Source of the DNA: a virus
Length of the DNA stretch: 64,000 bases
Virus record (IMG/VR): IMGVR_UViG_3300032288_001980
Span: 62,001-126,000 of that record
Direction: 5' to 3' (one strand)
Position numbers and translations under genes: made by a program. Below are positions 9,079 through 17,509 of the stretch, piece by piece. How positions within the stretch are numbered: position 1 is the stretch's first letter; each line of letters begins with the position of its first letter. The notes under the pieces were generated by a model that had not been told where the DNA came from, made no database searches, and worked only from the letters and a program-made list of their open reading frames with translations.

Positions 9079-10183
9079 AAGTATCTGTACCTTACCATGG
9101 GTGCATCTACACGCATGGCCAGATGGCAAGGCATTTCCCTGCTGTCTTAGTGATCCAACTAAACCGGTAGGTAATTTAAATCAAACTAAGATTATTGATA
9201 TTGTAAATGGCGATGCTTACCGACAAATAAAAAGAAAGATGCTGGCCGGCGAGCCTGTTGACACTTGCTATAAATGTTACGAACAAGAAGCGGTGGGCAT
9301 GACCAGTATGCGTGTTAATAGTTTTAAATATCACCCCACAGACTTTAGTGATTTTAAACTTAAATACCTTGACATTAGATTTAGTAATGTTTGCAATTTA
9401 GCTTGCGTTAGTTGCGGACCTACTTTTAGCAGTAAATGGCATAATGATTGGATTAAATTAGGCCGCAGTAGCGGACATGCACGTATAGTAAGTTTAGATA
9501 TTATGGAACAACTCAAGACAGATTATTTAGATGATGTAGAAAATGTTACTTTTGCAGGCGGAGAACCTTTGGTAACTAACCAACACTATGAGATACTAGA
9601 ATATTTCATAGAAAAGAAAAAACAAGTTAACATTTCATATATTACAAACTTAACTAACTTAGACTATCAAAAAAGAAATGTCTTGGATTTATGGAAAAAG
9701 TTCGATAGAATTAGTATGCTGGTTAGTATAGACAATGTATGGGATAGGTTTGATTATATTCGCTGGGGCGCCAGCTGGAAACAAATACTAGAAAACCTAA
9801 GCAGAGTTAGAACAGAATGTCCTCATATTGATATTAAGATTACCCCAAGTATTAGTATTTTAAATATTTTAGACTTAGATAAGTTAGAAAGAGCTATTCA
9901 TACATTTACAGGCATTCACAGCTATCAGTACAATGTAATCAGCTATCCTGAAAATTTAAAAGCAGAATTGTTGCCACAAGCACATAAGGCTGAAGTTGCT
10001 CGCATGACTGATCATCACAGGGACTGGTTAGCTGAACATAATTTAACTTCGGAAATGCCGGACTTAGTAGACAATTTAATGAAAAATCATTCTAGTGGTA
10101 TAGAATCTACCAGGGCATATTTACAGGATTTAGACCGCATTAGAGGCACCAATAGTCAGCAGTTGTTCCCATATATTTGGTAA
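8993..10183 (+). CDS. Twitch-domain radical SAM protein 6, short subfamily (396 aa)
   Basis: Last gene of the array. It has ICTLPWVHLHAW and CCLSD near the N-terminus, CYKCYEQEA (Tyr replaces the Trp of the other CxxCW motifs), cluster motif CNLACVSC, then AGGEPL, and the tail LDRIRGTNSQQLFPYIW. The start at 8993 implies an 86-bp overlap with the upstream gene; an in-frame ATG at 9005 is the alternative, and both precede the conserved LPW region. Its TAA stop is also the first three bases of a TAAATA element ahead of the lysozyme. Confidence 0.86.
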   Translation: MKNKMNIVNRALGTHSPSGGKSLDPTINKSICTLPWVHLHAWPDGKAFPCCLSDPTKPVGNLNQTKIIDIVNGDAYRQIKRKMLAGEPVDTCYKCYEQEAVGMTSMRVNSFKYHPTDFSDFKLKYLDIRFSNVCNLACVSCGPTFSSKWHNDWIKLGRSSGHARIVSLDIMEQLKTDYLDDVENVTFAGGEPLVTNQHYEILEYFIEKKKQVNISYITNLTNLDYQKRNVLDLWKKFDRISMLVSIDNVWDRFDYIRWGASWKQILENLSRVRTECPHIDIKITPSISILNILDLDKLERAIHTFTGIHSYQYNVISYPENLKAELLPQAHKAEVARMTDHHRDWLAEHNLTSEMPDLVDNLMKNHSSGIESTRAYLQDLDRIRGTNSQQLFPYIW

Positions 10184-10188
10184 ATATA
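10179..10188 (+). promoter_or_regulatory. Possible T4-type late promoter before lysozyme
   Basis: GGTAAATATA with TAAATA at 10181-10186, about 20 bp before the lysozyme ATG. T4 late promoters need only a TATAAATA-like -10 read by the gp55/gp33/clamp system, and lysis genes are late. The two bases before TAAATA (GG) differ from the T4 consensus. Confidence 0.4.
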
Positions 10189-10208
10189 CGAGTTACAGGA
10201 GCACACAT

Positions 10209-10745
10209 ATGGCTAGAACAATAGGACAAAATGGTATGGACTTGATCAAGCATTTCGAAGGATGCTATGCGTCAAACCCAGGATCTGCCGCACTAGGTAG
10301 AATTAAACCAAAACCAGTTACCAACTTAATGAACACGGATCAAATGGTTTACAGTTATCGCTGTAGCGCCAACGTTCCTACAATTGGTTGGGGCAATACA
10401 CGTTGGGCAGACGATACTCCAGTTCAAGACGGCGATGAATGTACATTGGCCGAAGCTAACGAACTATTTGAAACTGAAGTAGACGAGTTTGCACATAATG
10501 TCGATAAATTAGTCACTAATCCGCATGTTACCCAAAACATGTTTGATGCATTGGTAAGTTTTGCTTACAATGCAGGTGTGGGTAACTTACGTGCCAGTAC
10601 ATTACTTAAAACAGTAAATGCTGGAAACTTTGCAGGTTGCAGAGAACAATTCATGCGTTGGAACAAAGCAGGCGGCAAAGAGCTTCCAGGTTTAACTCGT
10701 CGCAGAGTCGCAGAAGCCGATTTATTTGAAACACCGGATGCTTAA
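10209..10745 (+). CDS. GH24 lysozyme (endolysin)
   Basis: Muramidase of the T4 lysozyme family that cleaves peptidoglycan at lysis. The catalytic Glu is E17 in HFEGC, and the C-x5-T portion of the active-site signature is C52...T58 in VPTIGWG; the C-terminal GLTRRRVAEADLF motif is also typical. Compared with the usual Glu-x8-(Asp/Cys)-x5-Thr spacing there are about 26 extra residues between E17 and C52. There is no signal peptide or membrane segment, so a holin should exist elsewhere. A purine-rich site (CAGGAG) precedes the ATG. Confidence 0.9.
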   Translation: MARTIGQNGMDLIKHFEGCYASNPGSAALGRIKPKPVTNLMNTDQMVYSYRCSANVPTIGWGNTRWADDTPVQDGDECTLAEANELFETEVDEFAHNVDKLVTNPHVTQNMFDALVSFAYNAGVGNLRASTLLKTVNAGNFAGCREQFMRWNKAGGKELPGLTRRRVAEADLFETPDA

Positions 10746-10746
10746 T

Positions 10747-10794
10747 ATGCAAGAAGAATGTCCAATCTGCGGTGGCAAACACCCAAAGAAATAA
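10747..10794 (+). CDS. Possible 15-residue zinc-knuckle microprotein
   Basis: A short frame immediately after the lysozyme stop (TAA-T-ATG) encodes MQEECPICGGKHPKK. The CxxC-x3-H arrangement is that of a half zinc finger or zinc knuckle. There is no separate ribosome site, so expression would depend on re-initiation after the lysozyme. It may be chance, but its position and composition make it worth listing. Confidence 0.3.
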   Translation: MQEECPICGGKHPKK

Positions 10795-10814
10795 ACCAAT
10801 ATCTAAGATGTGAC

Positions 10815-10844
10815 TTGACTGGCATAGGGCAACTAAATTATAAT
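10815..10844 (+). promoter_or_regulatory. Sigma70-type promoter before the DsbA-like gene
   Basis: TTGACT (10815-10820), 18-bp spacer, TATAAT (10839-10844). The leader of about 22 nt contains TTAGGAGG, a very strong ribosome site, before the ATG at 10873. Confidence 0.6.
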
Positions 10845-10872
10845 GTGAAACATTAATTTTTTAGGAGGCGCT

Positions 10873-11133
10873 ATGCCAGGACGTTCATTCAATTCAGAAG
10901 ATATTGCAAAACTCAAAAAACTATTCAACGAGGGTATGCGTGTAATGCGCGAAATGGAAGACCTTCGCGAAGGACTTAAAGACACGGTTAAATCTATCGC
11001 CGAAGAGCTAGATATGAAACCCGCTGTGTTGACCAAAGCACTTAAAATTGCACACAAAAACGCTCTCAAAGACGAACAAGAAGCTTTTAGCGAAGTTGAA
11101 GAAGTTCTTGAAGCATCCGGATATACCCTTTGA
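10873..11133 (+). CDS. dsbA: DsbA-like small dsDNA-binding protein
   Basis: An 86-residue, highly charged helical protein. The C-terminal half (SIAEELDMKPAVLTKALKIAHKN followed by an acidic EVEEVLE stretch) resembles the corresponding part of T4 DsbA, an 89-residue protein that binds double-stranded DNA near late promoters. The match is from memory of T4 DsbA and covers roughly residues 35-80; the N-terminal half is less alike. It has its own promoter and a strong ribosome site, and it lies just upstream of the polymerase. It is not related to the periplasmic disulfide oxidoreductase of the same name. Confidence 0.6.
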   Translation: MPGRSFNSEDIAKLKKLFNEGMRVMREMEDLREGLKDTVKSIAEELDMKPAVLTKALKIAHKNALKDEQEAFSEVEEVLEASGYTL

Positions 11134-11432
11134 TTACCAAAATAAAATCTTTGTTCACTCCCACATGGGAGTGGATAAAGCAAGACTATCACGAGTGGCC
11201 TTTTCGATTTTTCATCGAAGTGTTAGCTTGGGCAATTAGCATCGGCAATAGTATTGCAATGATGTTGACAGTACCTAATCCTCCGCTTATAATATTATAT
11301 CCCATATGGATATTTGGTTGTTCACTATATGCGTGGGCCGCTTTTACTCGAGGTAGTTTTGGTATGCTGGCCAATTATGTGCTTCTTACAACTATTGATA
11401 CTATCGGTTTAATTAGGATGATTATTCAATGA
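11130..11432 (+). CDS. Small membrane protein, 100 aa, TTG start
   Basis: Two to three hydrophobic segments (about 29-50, 53-72 and 78-98) with a short N-terminal amphipathic region. The only workable start is a TTG at 11130 overlapping the upstream TGA (TTGA), because the next in-frame ATG lies inside the first membrane segment. It then overlaps the polymerase start as ATGA. Similar small membrane proteins sit near DNA polymerase in marine T4-like phages as I recall them; function unknown. Confidence 0.65.
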   Translation: MITKIKSLFTPTWEWIKQDYHEWPFRFFIEVLAWAISIGNSIAMMLTVPNPPLIILYPIWIFGCSLYAWAAFTRGSFGMLANYVLLTTIDTIGLIRMIIQ

Positions 11433-14071
11433 GCTACGTAGATGCTTTCTACAATAAACAAAAAGACTTAGTACAAATTGTCGAACGTATTAACGGGCAA
11501 AGAAAATTCAGAGACGTTCCAGTCAAGTATGTGTTTTATTACAAAGATGCCAAGGGCAAATATAAAAGCATATATGGCGAGTCTTTAAGTAAAGTTGCTG
11601 TTAACAATCACAAGTCGTTTGAAAAAGAAAAACGAATTTACAATAATAAAAGATTGTATGAAAGTGATATCAAGCCAGTGTTTCGTTGTTTAGAGGAAGA
11701 ATATCCTAACGGCGACACACCAGAACTAAACGTTTGTTTCTTTGACATTGAAGTTAACTTTGACAAAGAGCGCGGCTTTGCTGACCCCAGTGATCCGTTT
11801 AATAACATCACTAGTATAACTTTGTACCTTGGTTGGCTAGATAAGTTAATTACATTGTGTTTAAAACCTAATACCTTAACTAGAGACCAAGCCGCAGATA
11901 TTTGCAACAAGTTTGAAAATACTGTTCTTTGTAATACCGAAGAAGAAATGTTAGATATGTTTATTCATCTCGTAGATGATGCAGACATTCTCAGCGGATG
12001 GAACAGCGAAGGTTTTGATATTCCTTATACTCTTAATCGTATTGCTAGAGTAATGGGCCAAGATCATTGCAAACGTTTTTGTTTGTGGGATCAAAAGCCT
12101 AAAGCACGTGAGTTTGAAAAGTATGGTAAAACTGCTGTTACCTATGACTTAATTGGTCGTGTACACCTTGACTATCTTGAACTGTATCGCAAATATACCT
12201 ATCACGAACTTCATACATACCGACTTGACTATGTAGGAGAATATGAACTAGGTGAAACTAAGGTTCACTATGAAGGTACTTTGGATCAGTTATACAACAA
12301 TGACTTTGAAAAGTTTATTGCGTATAACAGACAAGACGTTATGTTGTTAGTCAAGTTGGATAAGAAACTACAGTACATTGACTTAGTAAACGTTTTAGCA
12401 CACGCCAATGGAGTATTATTCCAAACTACAATGGGTGCTGTAGCTGTTACAGATCAGGCTGTTATTAAAGAAGCGCATAACAGAGGACTAATTGTTCCTG
12501 ACCGCACAAGAGAACACGCCGAAACACAGGCTGCTGGTGCTTACGTTGCATATCCTAAAAAAGGTATACACGAATGGATTGGAAGCATGGACTTAAACAG
12601 TCTGTATCCTTCCGTGATCCGGGCCCTTAATATGAGTCCAGAAACTATCGTGGGACAACTGCGTATGGATATGACCAAAGCAATGATTCGCGATGGTATG
12701 GCGGCCGGTAAGAGCTTTGCTGACTGCTGGGACGGAAGATTTGCTACTATGGAATACGAAGTAGTAATGAATCAAGACATTGGCACTGATGTTATTATTG
12801 ATTGGGAAAACGGGCGTAGTGAACAAGTAAGCGGGAAACAGGCTTATGAAATGATTTTCTTAAGCGGACAAAATCTTATTCTTAGCGCCAATGGCACAAT
12901 ATTTAATTACACAGAAAAGGGTGTTATTCCAGGTTTGCTAGAACGCTGGTATGCTGAACGTAAAGAACTGCAAAAGAAAGCTAAGTCGGCAACAGATCCC
13001 AAAGAGTTTGAGTTTTGGGACAAGCGACAGCTAGTTAAGAAGATTAACTTGAACTCTGCTTATGGTGCGTTGTTGAACGCAGGCAGCAGGTTCTTTGATC
13101 AACGCCTGGGTCAAAGTACAACCTTAACTGGTCGCTGTATTGCTAGGCATATGGCGGCGCAGGTTAATGCTATGTTTACTGGCGAGTACAATCACGTAGG
13201 TGATACCATTATCTATGGTGACACGGACTCCGTATACTTTAGTGCGTGGCCTGTTTTCAAAGGCGAAGCCAATCGAGGAGAATTGGATTGGAGTAAAGAA
13301 AAAATTGTAGAACTCTACGATACTGTTAGCGCCGAAGTCAACGATACCTTTCCTGCATTTATGAACAAAGCCTTTAATGTACCTAGTTTGTACGCGGCAC
13401 CAATTAAAGCAGGTCGTGAAGTTGTTGCTAGTAAAGGAATTTATATTACTAAAAAACGTTATGCTGTTCTTATCTATGACAAGGAAGGCAAACGTAAAGA
13501 CATCGATGGAGAAGAAGGCGAAATCAAAGCCATGGGATTGGATCTTAAGCGAGCCGATACTCCAGAGTACATGCAAAAGTTCTTAGAAGAAATTTTACTA
13601 ATGTTGTTAGTTGGCGATGAAAAACAAAAAATTCTAGATAAGATTATTGAATTTAGAAAAGAATTCAAAGCCAAACCAGCATGGGAAAAAGGTACGCCCA
13701 AACGTGTAAACAATTTGACTCAACATACAGCAGTATTCAATAAGACAGGCAAATGCGGTATTGGACATGCATTGGCTGCTATTAATTGGAATAGAATTAA
13801 AAAGATGCACAATGACCAATTCAGTATGGATGCTGTTGACGGCATGAAAGTTATTGTGTGTAAATTGAAAAGTAATCCATTAGGAATGACTAGCATTGCT
13901 TATCCTACAGATGAGCAACGTTTGCCATTATGGTTTAAAGAATTGCCTTTTGATGAAGAAGCAATGGAAGAAGCCATTATTGATAATAAGATTGACAACC
14001 TCCTAGGCGTGTTAGGATGGGACTTACAGTCAACTAAAATGAAGAATACGTTCAACTTATTGTTTGAATAA
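11429..14071 (+). CDS. 43: Family B replicative DNA polymerase (T4 gp43-like)
   Basis: 880-residue replicative polymerase with 3'-5' exonuclease. Exonuclease motifs are FFDIEVNFD (ExoI), LSGWNSEGFDIPY (ExoII) and YNRQDVMLL (ExoIII); polymerase motifs are SMDLNSLYPSVIR (A), KINLNSAYGALLN (B) and YGDTDSVYF (C). Length is close to T4 gp43 (898), so it is complete. It is in one piece, with no intein or split. Neighbouring DsbA-like and clamp genes form the replication/late-transcription block. Confidence 0.97.
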   Translation: MSYVDAFYNKQKDLVQIVERINGQRKFRDVPVKYVFYYKDAKGKYKSIYGESLSKVAVNNHKSFEKEKRIYNNKRLYESDIKPVFRCLEEEYPNGDTPELNVCFFDIEVNFDKERGFADPSDPFNNITSITLYLGWLDKLITLCLKPNTLTRDQAADICNKFENTVLCNTEEEMLDMFIHLVDDADILSGWNSEGFDIPYTLNRIARVMGQDHCKRFCLWDQKPKAREFEKYGKTAVTYDLIGRVHLDYLELYRKYTYHELHTYRLDYVGEYELGETKVHYEGTLDQLYNNDFEKFIAYNRQDVMLLVKLDKKLQYIDLVNVLAHANGVLFQTTMGAVAVTDQAVIKEAHNRGLIVPDRTREHAETQAAGAYVAYPKKGIHEWIGSMDLNSLYPSVIRALNMSPETIVGQLRMDMTKAMIRDGMAAGKSFADCWDGRFATMEYEVVMNQDIGTDVIIDWENGRSEQVSGKQAYEMIFLSGQNLILSANGTIFNYTEKGVIPGLLERWYAERKELQKKAKSATDPKEFEFWDKRQLVKKINLNSAYGALLNAGSRFFDQRLGQSTTLTGRCIARHMAAQVNAMFTGEYNHVGDTIIYGDTDSVYFSAWPVFKGEANRGELDWSKEKIVELYDTVSAEVNDTFPAFMNKAFNVPSLYAAPIKAGREVVASKGIYITKKRYAVLIYDKEGKRKDIDGEEGEIKAMGLDLKRADTPEYMQKFLEEILLMLLVGDEKQKILDKIIEFRKEFKAKPAWEKGTPKRVNNLTQHTAVFNKTGKCGIGHALAAINWNRIKKMHNDQFSMDAVDGMKVIVCKLKSNPLGMTSIAYPTDEQRLPLWFKELPFDEEAMEEAIIDNKIDNLLGVLGWDLQSTKMKNTFNLLFE

Positions 14072-14074
14072 TTC

Positions 14075-14103
14075 TTGACACGACCTAAATAAACCTATAT
14101 ACT
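14075..14103 (+). promoter_or_regulatory. Sigma70-type promoter of the sliding clamp gene
   Basis: TTGACA (14075-14080), 17-bp spacer, TATACT (14098-14103). Start predicted near 14110; the ribosome site AAGGAGAT follows at once. The spacer also contains TAAATA (14086-14091), which could serve late transcription. Confidence 0.65.
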
Positions 14104-14123
14104 CACTGAAAGGAGATACAGAG

Positions 14124-14864
14124 ATGAAAGACATCGTATTAGACATTGTTAGGCATACCAGCGGACTAGGTATTATTGACAGTCTCAAGGTAACCGGCAC
14201 AGCCGAAGAAACGCAAATTGCGGCAATCGACCAAGACAAAACAGTCATTTTAAATGCTAAACTACACAAACCCGAAGGCGACTTTATTGGCGAATTTGGT
14301 ATGGGTAATTTAGGATTTTTAAATGGCGTTTGTAACTTGTATGCTAAAGACGGTACAACTGTAGAAGTTGTTAAGACTAATCGCAATGGCGCTGAGTTAC
14401 CAGAGACACTAGTGTTCAAAGACCCTGACGGCAATTCAGACAAATATCGTTTGATGAGCAAAGAAGTTATTGACACACAAATTCAAACTGTTAAGTTTAA
14501 AGGGGCTAACTGGGACGTTACATTTGAACCTACTAAGGCCAAAGTTCAAGACCTGGCACAGGCCGCAAGCATTTATTCTAGCATCGAGCCTACATTTACT
14601 ATTCGCACAGAAAATGGCAACTTAGTGTTAGAGCTAGGTAGCGCCAACGGAGGCAGTCACTTTGGTAAGCGCACATTTGCTAACAATGTGGGCGGAACTA
14701 TCAAAGGAGATTTGAGCTTTCCGTTAACTCAGTTCTTAACTATTCTAAAGTTAGGCATGGGCGGTATTTGTGCTGTTAACTTTAGTAACCAAGGTGCTTG
14801 TATGATTAGTGTCGACAGTGGCATTGGTTTATACAACTACATCCTTCCAGCAATGACTCGCTAA
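14124..14864 (+). CDS. 45: Sliding clamp (T4 gp45-like)
   Basis: 246-residue DNA polymerase processivity clamp; in T4 the trimeric gp45 ring also activates late transcription. Recognised from overall length, alternating hydrophobic strand pattern, the repeated two-domain layout and position after the polymerase. No catalytic motif is expected. It has its own promoter and ribosome site, which fits the high copy need of a clamp. Clamp-loader genes (44, 62) are not in this window. Confidence 0.8.
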   Translation: MKDIVLDIVRHTSGLGIIDSLKVTGTAEETQIAAIDQDKTVILNAKLHKPEGDFIGEFGMGNLGFLNGVCNLYAKDGTTVEVVKTNRNGAELPETLVFKDPDGNSDKYRLMSKEVIDTQIQTVKFKGANWDVTFEPTKAKVQDLAQAASIYSSIEPTFTIRTENGNLVLELGSANGGSHFGKRTFANNVGGTIKGDLSFPLTQFLTILKLGMGGICAVNFSNQGACMISVDSGIGLYNYILPAMTR

Positions 14865-14876
14865 TAGGAGATTTCC

Positions 14877-15098
14877 ATGTACGAAAACCGCATCCGACAT
14901 CTAACTGAAGCACATCACGTTTTAGATAAGCAAATTGCAGACATGGAGAGAAATCACCCTCATGTACAAGAACAAAAACTACATGACTTGAAGAAAAAGA
15001 AATTAGCACTCAAAGACGAAATTGCTAGACTACAAAGACTACAGTACGAACATGATCGGGAAAGTCTCGATCATTGGGATGACGATGAAAGACGATAA
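14877..15098 (+). CDS. DUF465/YdcH-like coiled-coil protein, 73 aa
   Basis: A short two-helix coiled-coil protein: LTEAHHVLDKQIADME, then LHDLKKKKLALKDEIARL, the typical H...LD..I and LKK.KL.LKDEI signature of the DUF465 (YdcH/SlyX-like) family. Function of the family is not established. It follows the clamp by 12 bp with GGAGATTTCC upstream, and its TAA abuts the next ATG. Confidence 0.75.
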   Translation: MYENRIRHLTEAHHVLDKQIADMERNHPHVQEQKLHDLKKKKLALKDEIARLQRLQYEHDRESLDHWDDDERR

Positions 15099-16631
15099 AT
15101 GAGTAAAACAACAGTGGACTTAGATCCGCGCAATAAAGACTATGCAATATTCTTGCCTAGTATCAGTGGATTCTATAATACCTTTATTTCAAAACAACAA
15201 GAAGGCGAATACATTGAAGCTAGTCGTATTCCTGTTGAGTTTGAAAATGGTATCGAAGGTATGAACTTTCTTAATAAAGAAAAGGCATACTTTCATTATA
15301 GTCACGCATTGTATTCGGCAGGCCATGCACAGTTAGACTTGAAAAAGTCTTGGGTGCAGGAAAGCATGGTACAGCAACGTGACAAGCCAAACACATTTAT
15401 TCTTGGCGACTCTGGCGGGTTCCAAATTGGTAAGGGTGTTATTAACTTTGACTGGAAGCACTTCTGGGAAAAGCAAGGCGATGCTGGTTATATCGGAGAA
15501 GCAGATAAAACACGTATGGCTATCCTTAACTGGTTAGAGTTTACTGCTGACTATAGCATGGTACTAGACTTACCTACGTGGGCTAGTAATCCTATTAATC
15601 AACCTCGCACTGGCCTTAAAGACTTTAACGACTGTTTAAAAGGAACTTTGTTTAACAACGATTTCTTCTTAAAGCATCGTCAAGGCAAGACTAAATTCTT
15701 AAACGTTTTACAAGGCGGTAATAACGTTGACGCAGAGATTTGGTATGACGCTGTCAAGCACTATCCTTTCGAGGGTTGGGCTATGGGTGGTAATAACATG
15801 AAGGATGTAGACCTCATGTTACGCCGTTTAATCAAGCTACGTGATGAGAAACTACTAGAGCCGGGCCGCAATGTTATTCACTTTCTGGGTACTAGCAAAC
15901 TTGAACTTGCCTGCTTATTAACGGCCGTTCAACGTAATATTCGTGAGCATGTTAACCCTAATATGAAGGTTACATTTGACTGTGCCAGTCCTTTCTTGGC
16001 CACTGCTTACGGACAAGTTTATACACAACACGTTCATCAAAACGATCGCTTCAGTTACTTGATGACTAAGGCAGTTGATAACAAAAAGCTAAGTGGCAGT
16101 AAAATTCCATGGCCCTGGACCAGCCCAGTTGGTGAACGTATGACTATGGGCGACTTGTGTTACTATGCTCCGGGTATGCTTAACAAGTTAGGCAAGGAAG
16201 GTAAGACCAGCTGGGATAGTTTCAGTTACTTCTTAATGATGGGTCATAATGTTTATCAACACATTGAATCAGTTCAACGTGCTAATGCATTAAATGATGC
16301 GGCCTGTGCAATGCATCAACCAGATCCTAGTGCTTGGCATAAAGTTAAGAAGGGTGCAGATGAGTTTAGCGAGTGGGTTCCACGTAATGTAATTTACATG
16401 AACGAACTTGTTAATCGTGTGTTTACAAGTCAAACTCCTTTTACAGAGTTGGACCGGGCACAAGACTTGTTGGCAAACTTTAATGGCACTAAGACTCTCA
16501 AGAGCACAGTGGCTGGATTTAATAATCTGTTCGAAGTTGAAGATGCTGGTAAGGACAATGACAGTAATATGTTTGATGATCCTGAAACAGTTGAACAAGG
16601 AGAACAACTACTAGAAAGTATTCTCGAGTGA
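15099..16631 (+). CDS. dpdA: TGT-like DNA guanine transglycosylase (DpdA-like)
   Basis: 510-residue member of the tRNA-guanine transglycosylase superfamily. ILGDSGGFQIGKG corresponds to the TGT DSGGFQ substrate-binding motif, GWAMGGNN to the GGL region, and VTFDCASPF carries the probable nucleophile Asp. Tandem location with FolE, QueE and a QueD-like gene suggests the phage DpdA role: exchanging guanine in DNA for preQ0 or a derivative, protecting against restriction. A tRNA-directed activity cannot be excluded from sequence alone. It overlaps the next gene by 4 bp. Confidence 0.75.
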   Translation: MSKTTVDLDPRNKDYAIFLPSISGFYNTFISKQQEGEYIEASRIPVEFENGIEGMNFLNKEKAYFHYSHALYSAGHAQLDLKKSWVQESMVQQRDKPNTFILGDSGGFQIGKGVINFDWKHFWEKQGDAGYIGEADKTRMAILNWLEFTADYSMVLDLPTWASNPINQPRTGLKDFNDCLKGTLFNNDFFLKHRQGKTKFLNVLQGGNNVDAEIWYDAVKHYPFEGWAMGGNNMKDVDLMLRRLIKLRDEKLLEPGRNVIHFLGTSKLELACLLTAVQRNIREHVNPNMKVTFDCASPFLATAYGQVYTQHVHQNDRFSYLMTKAVDNKKLSGSKIPWPWTSPVGERMTMGDLCYYAPGMLNKLGKEGKTSWDSFSYFLMMGHNVYQHIESVQRANALNDAACAMHQPDPSAWHKVKKGADEFSEWVPRNVIYMNELVNRVFTSQTPFTELDRAQDLLANFNGTKTLKSTVAGFNNLFEVEDAGKDNDSNMFDDPETVEQGEQLLESILE

Positions 16632-17509
16632 AAAGTCTAATTGTAGGGATGGGATTCGGTAATGCTGTTTACCGACCAATATTAGAAAGTATGGGTCATG
16701 AAATTTTTACAGTTGACCCGTTTTTACCTTCGGATTACAAAACAGTTGATGCGGCAGTTATTGTTAATAAAAGATTTGATACTGTTCATATTTGTACACC
16801 AAATTGGACGCATGAAGATATAGCAAGAACTGTTGCTCACTATACCGGCATTGTGTTTATTGAAAAGCCCGGTGTAATTAATAGTCAAGCATGGTCAAAA
16901 CTTATAGCCGCATATCCTAATACTAGATTTATAATGGTTAAAAATAATCAGTATAGACAAGAAATTAAAGAATTTCAAAGACTAGCTGAATCTAGTGATA
17001 CTGTGTATGTTCGTTGGAATAGTGCAAATCGTATTCCTAATCCAGGCAGTTGGTTCACTACTAAAAAATTGTCCTTTGGCGGAGTTAGCAGAGACTTAAT
17101 GCCTCACATGCTAAGTTATTACTGTGCCTTGACAAATTATCAACAAGGCACTAAACTAAAAGAAACTGCAACTCAAAATTACAGTTTAAAAGATATTACC
17201 AGCACTGACTATGGCATTGTTAATCCTAGTGGAACATATGATGTTGATGACTTTTGTCATTTAGAATTTCAAAATGGTAATACTAAATGGGTGTTAAGTG
17301 CTAATTGGAAAACTAATTTAGATCACGATGACAGTAGCATTTCTTTTAGTATGAAAAATTCCGCAGTAAGACATGAACTAGGACTTTGTCCTGAATCTGC
17401 TTATCGTACAATGATAGAAACTGCTATTAAAAATAAAACAAACGATAAATTTTGGCAGGATCAACTTGCTCAAGATATATGGATTCATCAACAGATAGAA
17501 AATCTATGA
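16628..17509 (+). CDS. Gfo/Idh/MocA-type NAD(P)-dependent oxidoreductase
   Basis: 293 residues with an N-terminal Rossmann fold (LIVGMGFGNAVYRP), the HICTPNWTH strand-helix and the FIEKPG motif that marks this family of sugar and polyol dehydrogenases. Substrate unknown. It overlaps both neighbours by 4 bp (ATGA type), so it is coupled to the transglycosylase and the alcohol dehydrogenase. Possible roles are making a nucleotide sugar or processing a modified base side chain; neither is shown. Confidence 0.75.
   Translation: MKSLIVGMGFGNAVYRPILESMGHEIFTVDPFLPSDYKTVDAAVIVNKRFDTVHICTPNWTHEDIARTVAHYTGIVFIEKPGVINSQAWSKLIAAYPNTRFIMVKNNQYRQEIKEFQRLAESSDTVYVRWNSANRIPNPGSWFTTKKLSFGGVSRDLMPHMLSYYCALTNYQQGTKLKETATQNYSLKDITSTDYGIVNPSGTYDVDDFCHLEFQNGNTKWVLSANWKTNLDHDDSSISFSMKNSAVRHELGLCPESAYRTMIETAIKNKTNDKFWQDQLAQDIWIHQQIENL

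Noticed and set aside
13124-13576. Minus-strand open frame (150 codons)
   Set aside because: Antisense shadow of the DNA polymerase palm region.
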